Of a stretch of 64,000 nt of DNA, positions 46,112 through 54,669 are shown piece by piece (within the stretch, counting starts at the first letter, position 1; each line of letters begins with the position of its first letter). Both the position numbers and the translations under genes were made by a program. The notes under the pieces were generated by a model that worked only from the letters and a program-made list of their open reading frames with translations, was not told the DNA's origin and ran no database searches. Origin of the DNA: Microbacterium resistens NBRC 103078 (lineage in GTDB: Bacteria > Actinomycetota > Actinomycetes > Actinomycetales > Microbacteriaceae); contig NZ_BCRA01000013.1 of the NCBI RefSeq assembly GCF_001552355.1, positions 1 to 64,000 of the forward strand, written 5' to 3'.

Positions 46112-48055
46112 ATGCCTGAACGGAGCTTCGTCGAGCGCGCGGTCGCGCACGCCGACGTCAACGCCTTGCGGCTCTCCCTGTACCAGATCACCCGGGACCC
46201 CGAGATCGCCTCGATCGTGCCGCGTCGGGTGTACGGCGCCGTCGCCGACACGGTCTCGTTCGCGGTCGAGGACGAGGAGCTGATCCGGCGCAAGGCCGTC
46301 GATCTGCTGCTGACCGGCGCCCCCGCAGAGGAGGAGCTGCCCGAGCCCACGGCTTCTGAGATCGACGAGCTGATCCAGATGCTCGAAGGGCGCCGGCTCG
46401 AACCTCCCGAGCTGACGCTGCGGCGTCAGATCCCGAGCTTCGGCGACATGCCGTTCCAGGCGCGCTGGACGGCGGACCCCTCGGTCCCGGACGGGTACCA
46501 CGTGGCGATCGTGGGCGCGGGCATCGCCGGGATCGCGATGGGGGTCCAGCTCGCCCAGCTCGGCATCCCGTTCACCGTCTACGAACGTCGGTCCGAGGTC
46601 GGCGGCGTCTGGAGCATCAACACCTATCCGGATGCCGGGGTGGACACACTCAGCGCCACGTACGAGTACGGGTTCGAGAAGAAGTACCCCTGGCCCGCGT
46701 ACTTCGCCCGCCAGGCGGACGTCCGGGCGTACGTCGAGCACGTGGCGCGGCGGCACGGGGTGTTCGATCGGGTCTCGTTCGGCAGCGACGTCCGCGTCGC
46801 ACGATTCGACGACCGGAGCCAGGACTGGACGCTGACGGTCTCCCGGGAAGGGCAGCCCGACCAGATCGTCCGCGCCGATGTCGTCGTCGCGGCGAGCGGC
46901 ATCTTCGCGACGCCGCGCGATCTGCCGATCGAGGGCGCGGAGGGGTTCGCCGGTGATGTGGTGCACACCGCGCGGTGGCACGACGGAGTGGACTGCACCG
47001 GCAAGAGGGTGGCGGTCATCGGCAACGGGTCGACGGGGGTGCAGCTCCTGTCGAAGGTCGCCGAGACCGCCGAGTCGGTGACGGTGTACCAGCGCACCCC
47101 GCAGTGGATCTCGCCGCGCGCCAACTACGGGGTCCCGATCCCCGACGAGCTCCAGTGGCTCATCGGCGCTCTGCCGTTCTACTGGAACTGGAACAAGTAC
47201 GTCGCCGCGATGGGCACGATCGAGCTGCGCAACGTCCTCACGACCGATGCGCGATGGATCGAGGACGGGGGCGCGGTCAGCGAGCGCAATGACGACCTGC
47301 GCGCGCTCCTGACCCGCTACATCGAGCGTCAGGTCGGCGGCCGGCGCGACCTGGTGGATCAGCTCGTGCCCGACTACGCGCCGATGACGCGGCGCCCCGT
47401 GGTCGACAACAACTGGTATGCGTCACTGACGCGACCGAACGTCGAGCTCGTGTCGACCGCGATCGATCGCATCGAGGAGACCGCGATCGTGACCGCGGAC
47501 GGGACCGCGCGCGAGACGGAGGTGATCCTCGCGGCGGTGGGCTTCCAGACGGAGAAGTACGTCTGGCCGACCGCGTACTACGGCGAGGGCGGGGTGAGCC
47601 TGGAGGAGGTCTGGCGTCCGCAGGGGGCACAGGCCTACCTGGGCATGACGGTCCCGCGCTTCCCGAACCTGTTCCTGCTGTACGGGCCGAACTCGCAGCC
47701 GGTCGCCGGAGGAGCGGGGCTGCCCACCTGGTTCGAGATCTGGAGCCGGTACGTCGCACAGGGGATCGTCGCGATGCTCGAGGGCGGTCATGCTTCGATG
47801 GCGGTGCGCCAGGACGTCTTCGACAGATACAACGAGGATCTGCACGCGGAGGCGCAGAAGCTCATCTACCTGTCCGAGCACAGCACGATGAAACGGAACT
47901 ACTACGTGAACGAGTTCGGGCGGCTGCAGATGAACGCGCCCTGGACGGGCGAGCGGTTCTTCGAGATGTGCGAGGCGCTGCAGGTCTCCGACTACCACTT
48001 CACCGCGGCGTCGACAGCGTCGCCGCGGGAGCTCCTGACCGCACGCATCCACTGA
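46112..48055 (+). CDS. Flavin-containing Baeyer-Villiger-type monooxygenase 2, N-terminally extended
   Basis: 647 residues. About 130 residues precede the first FAD motif (VAIVGAGIAGIAMG), as in 4-hydroxyacetophenone monooxygenase. The second motif is GNGSTG, and the fingerprint FAGDVVHTARWHD is near residue 279. The extension is helical and acidic. It is only distantly like monooxygenase 1, so the two probably act on different ketones in the pathway. No clear ribosome binding site before the ATG. Confidence 0.9.
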   Translation: MPERSFVERAVAHADVNALRLSLYQITRDPEIASIVPRRVYGAVADTVSFAVEDEELIRRKAVDLLLTGAPAEEELPEPTASEIDELIQMLEGRRLEPPELTLRRQIPSFGDMPFQARWTADPSVPDGYHVAIVGAGIAGIAMGVQLAQLGIPFTVYERRSEVGGVWSINTYPDAGVDTLSATYEYGFEKKYPWPAYFARQADVRAYVEHVARRHGVFDRVSFGSDVRVARFDDRSQDWTLTVSREGQPDQIVRADVVVAASGIFATPRDLPIEGAEGFAGDVVHTARWHDGVDCTGKRVAVIGNGSTGVQLLSKVAETAESVTVYQRTPQWISPRANYGVPIPDELQWLIGALPFYWNWNKYVAAMGTIELRNVLTTDARWIEDGGAVSERNDDLRALLTRYIERQVGGRRDLVDQLVPDYAPMTRRPVVDNNWYASLTRPNVELVSTAIDRIEETAIVTADGTARETEVILAAVGFQTEKYVWPTAYYGEGGVSLEEVWRPQGAQAYLGMTVPRFPNLFLLYGPNSQPVAGGAGLPTWFEIWSRYVAQGIVAMLEGGHASMAVRQDVFDRYNEDLHAEAQKLIYLSEHSTMKRNYYVNEFGRLQMNAPWTGERFFEMCEALQVSDYHFTAASTASPRELLTARIH

Positions 48056-48068
48056 AAGGCGGAAGACC

Positions 48069-49139
48069 ATGAGAGCGATCGTCTTTGACGGTACGGAGAA
48101 CACGCTCGTCGACGATGTCGAGCTCCGCGACCCGGGACACGGCGAGGTGATCGTCCGCATCGTGGCGAGCGGGCTGTGCCAGAGCGACCTGAGCGTGATG
48201 CGCGGCAAGATCCCGTTCCCCTCGCCGGTGATCCTCGGCCACGAGGGCGCGGGCGTCGTGGAGGCGGTAGGGCCCGGGGTCACGGCGCCGCAGGTCGGCG
48301 ATCACGTGGTCCTGGCCACGTTGGCGGCGTGCGGGCGATGCCCGTCGTGCGCGGCGGGTCACCCGACGATGTGTCGTGAGTCGTTCGGCAAGACCGCCAC
48401 GCCGTTCCGGCGCGGCGACACCGCCGTCCACAACTTCGCGACGCTGTCGACCTTCAGCGAACGGATCGTGGTCCAGGCGCAGCAGGCGATCCCGATCCCG
48501 AAGGACGTCCCTCTGGAGACGGCGTGCCTGATCGGCTGCGCGGTGCTCACCGGCGCGGGAGCCGTCTTCAACCGTGCGCGCGTGCGACCGGGCGACTCGG
48601 TGGCGGTGATCGGCGCGGGCGGGATCGGACTCAACGTGGTCCAGGCGGCCCGGGTGGCGGGTGCCGCCCGGATCATCGTCGTCGACACCAATCCGGGCAA
48701 GGCGGCCCAGGCGGAGCGCTTCGGGGCCACCGCGTTCGTCGACGCGACGGATGGCGACGCGGCGGCACGCGTCCGCGAGCTCTCCGGCGGAGGCGTCGGC
48801 CATGCGTTCGACTGCGTGGGCGGCGAGGCCGTGACCAGCCAGGCCATGGAGATGCTCGACTGGGGCGGTCAGCTGATCATGCTCGGAGTGGCCGGCCCGG
48901 AGACGCGGCTGTCGGTGCCGGCGAGCGCGTTGTACATGGATCGTTCGGTGCTCGGCTGCCGGTATGGCTCATCCCGGCCGGGAGCGGATGTCCCGATGTA
49001 TCTCGAGCTCTATCGCCGTGGGCTCCTCCTGCTCGACGAGCTGGTGACGCGGACCTACGAGCTCGACGACTTCGAGATGCTCTTCGACGATGCTCGCGCG
49101 GGGGTGCTCGACCGCGGCGTGCTGCGGATGCCCGCCTGA
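48069..49139 (+). CDS. Zinc-dependent alcohol dehydrogenase
   Basis: 356 residues, MDR family class III-like. Catalytic zinc ligands in GLCQSD and GHEGAG, structural zinc cysteines in CGRCPSCAAGHPTMC, and NAD motif GAGGIG. It probably oxidises an alcohol entering or leaving the monooxygenase steps. GAAAGGCGGAAG precedes the ATG. Last gene of the plus arm; its stop lies five bases from the stop of the convergent regulator gene. Confidence 0.92.
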   Translation: MRAIVFDGTENTLVDDVELRDPGHGEVIVRIVASGLCQSDLSVMRGKIPFPSPVILGHEGAGVVEAVGPGVTAPQVGDHVVLATLAACGRCPSCAAGHPTMCRESFGKTATPFRRGDTAVHNFATLSTFSERIVVQAQQAIPIPKDVPLETACLIGCAVLTGAGAVFNRARVRPGDSVAVIGAGGIGLNVVQAARVAGAARIIVVDTNPGKAAQAERFGATAFVDATDGDAAARVRELSGGGVGHAFDCVGGEAVTSQAMEMLDWGGQLIMLGVAGPETRLSVPASALYMDRSVLGCRYGSSRPGADVPMYLELYRRGLLLLDELVTRTYELDDFEMLFDDARAGVLDRGVLRMPA

Positions 49140-49144
49140 TCCCG

Positions 49145-50188
49145 TCAGGATCCGTCCGCGGGTCGCGTCGCGTAGACGAGGAGCTTCAGCATGTCAGCCA
49201 CCTCGCGTCGCAGGCCCTCGCGGCTGGCGGGGTCGTCGGCGCGGTCCGAGAGAGCGCTGAAGTAGGGCTCATACATGTTCCAGACCGAGCCGATGAGCGC
49301 GATCAACGACGCCAGCACCTCCGCGTCGAAGCGTCCGGGCGTCGTCGGCCGGGCGGGGTCCTGCCACAGCGCTTCGATCTGCGTGCGGTAGCCGCGCGAC
49401 CGGGCGCCCCCGAGCAGGCGTTCCGGCGGGGTGCCCTCGAACACGGCCCAGGTGAGCATACGGCCGAACTGCCCCGCGTCGAGGTCCGCGCCGAAGGAGT
49501 TGTCGATGGCGGCGTAGATGTCCTGCTCCCCGGAGAGACGCTCACCGCCGTAGGCCACGAGGAGCTGCATCACCGCGACGAGGAGGTTCTCCTTCGTCTG
49601 GTAGTGACGGTGGATCAGTCCGTAGGGCACGTCGGCGGCGGTCGCGATCTCGCGGAGCGAGGTCTTCGCCGGTCCCTTCCGCGCGAACAGCTCGGCCGCC
49701 GCCAGGAGGATCGCCCGCTGGGCCTCGCTGGACTCGGCGCGGGCGGGCATCCAGCCGGCGACGTCGTCGGGAACCTCGTCGGCGTCCTCGGCCCCGGGCG
49801 CGGGAAGCGCCTCCGGCTCGAGAGAGCGCGCGCGGCGCAGCGCCTCGGCCTTCGTCGCCGGGCTGCGGAGGAGGTCTCCCGGGGGCTCGGCGTCCGGCCC
49901 GGGGGAGACGGACCATCGCGCGATCGCCTCCGCCGGGATCCCGCTGTCCACGGCGTCCAGGAGCTCGGCGACCTCGGGCCGGACGGCGCCGGTCTGCTCG
50001 TCGAACTGCCATGCCGGGAACAGGGTGACGCCGTGGCCCGGCGCAGCGAGGAGCTTCCGGTTGCGCACGCGGGCGTTGATGGCTTGGCGGCTGATGCCGA
50101 GGACCTCCGCGACCCGCGGAGTCGCCCACCACTGGGCCTCGTCCGCCGCCGATGCGGGAGCCGGGGGACGGTCGCGTCGTTGAGCCAT
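49145..50188 (-). CDS. Regulator: MbcA/ParS/Xre-like domain fused to TetR
   Basis: 347 residues in two parts. Residues 1-100 (WATPRVAEVLGISRQAINARV...LFPAWQFD...) look like the MbcA/ParS/Xre antitoxin-type module with a helix-turn-helix at about 22-45. After a linker rich in Pro, Glu and Ala, a TetR domain starts near residue 155 with helix-turn-helix ELFARKGPAKTSLREIATAADVPYGLIHRHYQTKENLL and a ligand-binding part. It lies at the end of the catabolic locus and is the only regulator gene there, so it is the likely binder of operators O1-O3. A degenerate operator upstream suggests self-control. Confidence 0.8.
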   Translation of the reverse strand: MAQRRDRPPAPASAADEAQWWATPRVAEVLGISRQAINARVRNRKLLAAPGHGVTLFPAWQFDEQTGAVRPEVAELLDAVDSGIPAEAIARWSVSPGPDAEPPGDLLRSPATKAEALRRARSLEPEALPAPGAEDADEVPDDVAGWMPARAESSEAQRAILLAAAELFARKGPAKTSLREIATAADVPYGLIHRHYQTKENLLVAVMQLLVAYGGERLSGEQDIYAAIDNSFGADLDAGQFGRMLTWAVFEGTPPERLLGGARSRGYRTQIEALWQDPARPTTPGRFDAEVLASLIALIGSVWNMYEPYFSALSDRADDPASREGLRREVADMLKLLVYATRPADGS

Positions 50189-50235
50189 AGCTATACCACC
50201 ATACTTGCGTTCCGGGCCTCGGCGGAGGTGATTCG

Positions 50236-50256
50236 TTGACGGCGTGGCCTCTGGCC
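50236..50256. promoter_or_regulatory. Degenerate operator O4 upstream of the regulator gene
   Basis: TTGACG (50236-50241) followed by GTGGCCTCTGGCC (50244-50256), which matches 12 of the first 13 positions of the O2 operator. It lies 48 bp upstream of the regulator start and about 54 bp before the GNAT gene. Lower confidence, because the right arm is broken. Confidence 0.4.
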
Positions 50257-50309
50257 TCGAAGGACGATCCCGTCACGGCGACGCCGGTGGCGAGGCCTAG
50301 GATCGACGG

Positions 50310-50747
50310 ATGACCACCCTCGCCCCGCTGACCGCGGCCGACCACGACGACTGGCTCGCGCTGTGGACCGGTTACCTCGACTTCTACGAGGCCACGATCG
50401 CGCCCGACGTCACCGCTCACACGTTCGAGCGGCTCGTGGCGGGGATCGACATGCACGCGACGATCGCGCGGGACGACGACGGCGCCGCGGTGGGGCTCGT
50501 GCACTGGCTGGCGCACCCGGCGACCTGGACGCGCGGCCCCTACTGCTACCTCGAGGATCTGTTCGTCGTCCCGTCGGCGCGCGGGGCGGGGACCGGTCGC
50601 GCGCTCATCGGCCACGTCGCGACCTGGGCGCGCGAGAACGGGTGCGCGAAGGTGTACTGGCTGACGCAGTCCGGCAACACCGCGGCCCGCGCACTGTACG
50701 ACCGGGTCGCGCGCGACACCGGCTTCGTGCAGTACGCGATCCCCTGA
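50310..50747 (+). CDS. GNAT family N-acetyltransferase
   Basis: 145 residues. Acetyl-CoA site YLEDLFVVPSARGAGTGRALIGHVATWARENG and the C-terminal NTAARALYDRVARDTGFVQY are typical of GNAT enzymes. The -10 hexamer TAGGAT (50298-50303) is exactly six bases before the ATG, so a leaderless mRNA is likely. Substrate unknown. Confidence 0.9.
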   Translation: MTTLAPLTAADHDDWLALWTGYLDFYEATIAPDVTAHTFERLVAGIDMHATIARDDDGAAVGLVHWLAHPATWTRGPYCYLEDLFVVPSARGAGTGRALIGHVATWARENGCAKVYWLTQSGNTAARALYDRVARDTGFVQYAIP

Positions 50748-50794
50748 ACGGCATCGGATCGGCGTCGCGCGCGCGGGTGTGCCAGGCTGGCCCC

Positions 50795-51925
50795 ATGACC
50801 CTTCCGCACGATGACGTCGATCCGGGTGGCCTGCTCGAATACTCGGTGGTCTTCACCGACCGCTCCCTGAACCACATGTCCGCGCGCTTCGTCGGGGTGA
50901 TGCAGGAGATCCTCGCCATCCTCCGTGCCGCCTACAGCGCCCACAGCGCGGCGGTGGTCCCGGGAGGCGGGACCTATGCGATGGAGGCCGTGGCCCGTCA
51001 GCTCGCGACAGGCCGTCGCTGTCTCGTCCTGCGCAACGGGCTGTTCTCGTACCGCTGGTCGCAGATCCTCGAGACTGGACGGATCTCGGACGACGTCACC
51101 GTTCTCACGGCGCGCCCCGTGGACGGTGCGCCTCAGGCGGCCTGGCAGCCCGTGCCGCTGGAGGAGGTGGTGGAGGCGATCCGGACGCAGCGCCCCGAGG
51201 TCGTCTTCGCGCCGCACGTGGAGACCGCATCGGGCATGGTGCTCCCCGACGACTACGTCCGTGCCGTGGCGGATGCGGTGCATGGTGTCGGCGGAGTGTT
51301 CGTCCTGGACTGCATCGCATCGGGGGCGCTCTGGGTGGACATGGGCGACCTGGGCGTCGACGTCCTCCTCAGTGCGCCGCAGAAGGGGTGGAGCGGCTCG
51401 CCGGGTGCGGGATACGTGATGCTCAGCCCCGCCGGGCACGCGGCGGTCGGCGCGGGGACGGCGTCGAGTTTCGCGATCGATCTCGGCCGATGGCTGTGGA
51501 TCGCCGAGGAGTATCGGGAAGGACGCGCGCCGTACCACGCCACGATGCCGACCGACACGTTGGCTCATGATGCGCGTCTGATGGCGCAGACCCGGGATCG
51601 GGGGTTCGCGGCGCTGCGGGGCGCCCAGGTCGAGCTCGGACGACGGGTCCGTGCGCTCCTCGCCGAACGGGGCCTGCCCTCCGTCGCCGCGCCCCAGTTC
51701 GCGGCCGCCAGCGTCGTCGTCGTGCACACGGACGACCCCGCGCTGCAGAGCGGCGCCCGCTTCCGCGAGGCCGGTGTGCAGATCGCTGCCGGCGTCCCGT
51801 TGCACTGCGGCGAACCGGACACCTATTCGACGTTCCGCATCGGCCTGTTCGGACTGGACAAGCTCGACGACGTGGATGGGGCGGTCGCACGTCTCGCGGC
51901 GGCTCTGGACCGCGTCGGTCTCTGA
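50795..51925 (+). CDS. Class V aminotransferase
   Basis: 376 residues, PLP-dependent. GGGTYAMEAVARQL binds the phosphate, DCIASGA holds the PLP aspartate, and the PLP lysine is in SAPQKGWSGSP. Similar to alanine-glyoxylate and serine-pyruvate aminotransferases; the amino donor cannot be told. A -10-like CAGGCT (50783-50788) six bases before the ATG suggests a leaderless mRNA. Confidence 0.88.
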   Translation: MTLPHDDVDPGGLLEYSVVFTDRSLNHMSARFVGVMQEILAILRAAYSAHSAAVVPGGGTYAMEAVARQLATGRRCLVLRNGLFSYRWSQILETGRISDDVTVLTARPVDGAPQAAWQPVPLEEVVEAIRTQRPEVVFAPHVETASGMVLPDDYVRAVADAVHGVGGVFVLDCIASGALWVDMGDLGVDVLLSAPQKGWSGSPGAGYVMLSPAGHAAVGAGTASSFAIDLGRWLWIAEEYREGRAPYHATMPTDTLAHDARLMAQTRDRGFAALRGAQVELGRRVRALLAERGLPSVAAPQFAAASVVVVHTDDPALQSGARFREAGVQIAAGVPLHCGEPDTYSTFRIGLFGLDKLDDVDGAVARLAAALDRVGL

Positions 51926-51947
51926 CTCCGACCGTCACCGGTGGCGG

Positions 51948-54158
51948 TCAGCGCGTGAACCGCTCCGGGCGCAGGTCGAGTCGGCGAAGGAGCTGCGCAT
52001 TGAGCGCGACGACCACGGTGGAGACCGACATCAGGACGGCGCCCACCGACATCGGCAGGAGGAATCCGATCGGGGCGAGCACGCCGGCCGCGAGCGGGAC
52101 GGCGGCGAGGTTGTACCCCGCGGCCCACCACAGGTTCTGCGTCATCTTCCGGTAGGCGGCCCGCGACAGCTCGATCGTGGCGACGACCGACCGCGGATCG
52201 TCGCTGGCGAGGATGACCCCGGCGGAGCCGATGGCGACATCGGTCCCCGCGCCGATCGCGATGCCGACGTCGGCCCTGGCAAGGGCGGGGGCGTCGTTCA
52301 CTCCGTCCCCGACCATCGCGACGGCGCGGCCCTCGGCCTGCAGCTCGGCGACGCGCGCCGACTTGTCCTCGGGGCGCACCCCCGCGAAGTAGCGGGAGAT
52401 GCCGAGCTCGCGGGCCACGGACGCCGCGACGGCTTCGGCGTCGCCCGTGATCATCACCACCTCGATGCCGCGAGCGGTGAGGGCCCGGACGGCGTCACGG
52501 GACTCGGCGCGGATCGCATCCGCGAGGCGGAGGGCACCGGCGACCCGCCCGTCGACGAGGACGTGCAGGATGATCGCGCCTTCGGCACGCCATGCCTCGG
52601 ACGCCGGCAGTTCGTCGGCTCCGGCCTGCGCGAGGAGCGCCGGTCCGCCGACCTCGACGGTCCGGTCGCCCACCCGGGCGCGGACGCCGAGGGCGGGCTC
52701 GGAGCGGAACTCAGACGCGGTGGCCCGGGAGAGCTCCCGGCTCTCCGCGGCGGTCACGATCGCGCGGGCGAGGGGATGCTCGGAGTCGGATTCGGCGGAC
52801 GCCGCCAGAGCCAGGATCTCGTCCTGGTCGTAGCCGTCCGCCGGGACGACCGCCGTCACGGCGGGCGCGCCCTCGGTGAGCGTTCCGGTCTTGTCGAACA
52901 GCACCGCGTCGACGGTGCGCATCCGCTCGAGCGCCATGCGGTCCTTGACGAGGATGCCTCCCCGCGCCGCGCGCTCCGTCGCGATCGAGACGACCAGCGG
53001 GATCGCAAGGCCGAGCGCGTGCGGGCAGGCGATCACGAGGACCGTGATGGCGCGTACGACCGCGGCGTCCGGGAGCCCGACGGCCGTCCAGACGACGGCG
53101 GTCACGACCCCGGCGATGAGTGCGAACCAGAACAGCCACCCGGCGGCGCGATCCGCCAGACGCTGGGCGTGGGAGCTGGAGCTCTGTGCGTCCGCCACCA
53201 GGCGGCCGATGCCCGCGAGGGCGGTGTCGTCGCCCACCGCGGTCACCCGTGCGCGGATCCCCGAGTCGGTGGCGATGGTGCCGGCCACGACCGTGTCGCC
53301 GACGGTGCGCTGCACGGGGCGGGACTCCCCGGTGATCATCGATTCGTCCACGCTCGCCGACCCCTGCTCGATCACGGCGTCGGCCGGGACCCGTCCGCCC
53401 GGACGCACGAGGACGACGTCGCCCACCTGCAGCTGTGCGGGGGAGACGGACTCGGTCTCGTCCCCGACGATGCGCTCGGCCTCGTCGGGAAGCAGGGCGG
53501 CGAGCGAGTCCAGCGCGGAGGTGGTCTGCGCCAGGGAGCGCATCTCGATCCAGTGCCCGAGCAGCATGATCACCACCAGGAGCGCGAGCTCCCACCAGAA
53601 GTCGAGCTCGTGGTGGAGGAGTCCGAGCGTCGCTCCCCAGGAGGCGAGGAACGCGACCGTGATGGCGAGGGCGATCAGCAGCATCATCCCCGGTCGGCGT
53701 CCGCGGAGCTCGTCGACGGCACCGGTGAGGAACGGCCGACCGCCCCAGAGGAAGACGACGGTGCCCAGCACGGGCGGGATCGCGCGGATCACCGGGTCGT
53801 CGGGGACGACGTAGCCCACGAGCATCGCGAACATGGGGGAGAACGCGACCACCGGGACGGCGAGGACGAGCATGATCCAGAACAGCCGCCGGAACTGGCC
53901 GACGTGATCGCCGTGGCCGGCATGTCCGCCGTGGCCCTCGTGACCGCCGTGGTCGGTCGGGGCCCCGTGGCCGGCGTGGTCTCCGTGAGCGGCGCCGTCA
54001 CGGGCGTGATGCGCTGCGGGTGCCGAAGGACTCAGGTGGGCTCCGTGGGCTCCGTGGGCTGCGTGCGCGTGGCCCGCGTGGTCCGTGCGCTGCGGCGCGC
54101 CCGAATCGGAGGGTCGTGGGGCGGCGTGTCGATGTGTCTCGTGCGCTTCGTCGTCCAT
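51948..54158 (-). CDS. copB: Heavy-metal P-type ATPase, CopB-like
   Basis: 736-residue P1B ATPase for copper or silver export. The membrane metal site is CPH ([12 protein letters not shown]), the CopB signature, rather than CPC. Phosphorylation site DKTGT, hinge GDGVNDAP, and TGES in the actuator domain. The first 90 residues are histidine-rich ([16 protein letters not shown]) in place of CXXC domains. The start is placed at ATG 54158, not the ATG eight codons upstream, because that one lies inside the CsoR-like operator. Confidence 0.92.
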   Translation of the reverse strand: MDDEAHETHRHAAPRPSDSGAPQRTDHAGHAHAAHGAHGAHLSPSAPAAHHARDGAAHGDHAGHGAPTDHGGHEGHGGHAGHGDHVGQFRRLFWIMLVLAVPVVAFSPMFAMLVGYVVPDDPVIRAIPPVLGTVVFLWGGRPFLTGAVDELRGRRPGMMLLIALAITVAFLASWGATLGLLHHELDFWWELALLVVIMLLGHWIEMRSLAQTTSALDSLAALLPDEAERIVGDETESVSPAQLQVGDVVLVRPGGRVPADAVIEQGSASVDESMITGESRPVQRTVGDTVVAGTIATDSGIRARVTAVGDDTALAGIGRLVADAQSSSSHAQRLADRAAGWLFWFALIAGVVTAVVWTAVGLPDAAVVRAITVLVIACPHALGLAIPLVVSIATERAARGGILVKDRMALERMRTVDAVLFDKTGTLTEGAPAVTAVVPADGYDQDEILALAASAESDSEHPLARAIVTAAESRELSRATASEFRSEPALGVRARVGDRTVEVGGPALLAQAGADELPASEAWRAEGAIILHVLVDGRVAGALRLADAIRAESRDAVRALTARGIEVVMITGDAEAVAASVARELGISRYFAGVRPEDKSARVAELQAEGRAVAMVGDGVNDAPALARADVGIAIGAGTDVAIGSAGVILASDDPRSVVATIELSRAAYRKMTQNLWWAAGYNLAAVPLAAGVLAPIGFLLPMSVGAVLMSVSTVVVALNAQLLRRLDLRPERFTR

Positions 54159-54173
54159 ATCCCCGCGAACACT

Positions 54174-54190
54174 ATACCCCATTGGGGTAT
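54174..54190. promoter_or_regulatory. CsoR-like copper operator
   Basis: ATACCCCATTGGGGTAT, two perfect 7-bp arms around a 3-base centre. It overlaps a TATAGT -10 hexamer on the minus strand, 12 bases before the copB start. This matches CsoR-type operators, so copper would relieve repression. No csoR gene is in the window. The YchJ-like gene diverges from the other side. Confidence 0.75.
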
Positions 54191-54240
54191 TCCGAAAGGG
54201 GGTCGAACGGCGGCGCTATGGTGGTGGACGAGGAGGGCGT

Positions 54241-54633
54241 ATGCGGCGGATACGGGAGGACCAGCGCTGCCCGTGCGGGACGGGCGACGTCTACGGATCG
54301 TGCTGCGGCCCGATCCTCGCCGGATGCCCCGCCCCGACCGCGGAGCGTCTGATGAGATCGCGGTTCACCGCCTTCGCGGTCGGCGACGAGGAGCACCTGC
54401 TCCGCACCTGGCATCCGGACTCCCGACCCGCGCGCGTGGATCTCGACGCCGACATGGACTGGCTCTCCCTGGACGTCCAAGCGACGGAGAGCGGCGGTCC
54501 GTTCGACCGCGAGGGGACCGTGCAGTTCGTCGCGCGTTACCGCGATGCGGGCGGGCGTGGCGCACTGCGCGAGCGGAGTCGCTTCGTCCGGGAGCCGAGC
54601 GGATGGCTCTATGTCGACGGCACGACGGCCTGA
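54241..54633 (+). CDS. YchJ/UPF0225-like SEC-C motif protein
   Basis: 130 residues. N-terminal zinc-binding CPCGTGDVYGSCCGP, then the YchJ core (LMRSRFTAFAVGDEEHLLRTWHP, FVARYRD, LRERSRFVR, WLYVDG). Function unknown; the motif is shared with SecA C-termini. ATG 54241 has GAGGAGGG upstream. It is divergent from copB. Confidence 0.88.
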   Translation: MRRIREDQRCPCGTGDVYGSCCGPILAGCPAPTAERLMRSRFTAFAVGDEEHLLRTWHPDSRPARVDLDADMDWLSLDVQATESGGPFDREGTVQFVARYRDAGGRGALRERSRFVREPSGWLYVDGTTA

Positions 54634-54669
54634 CCCCGCACGCCGCGGTTCCTGGCGTAGGTTTGAGAC

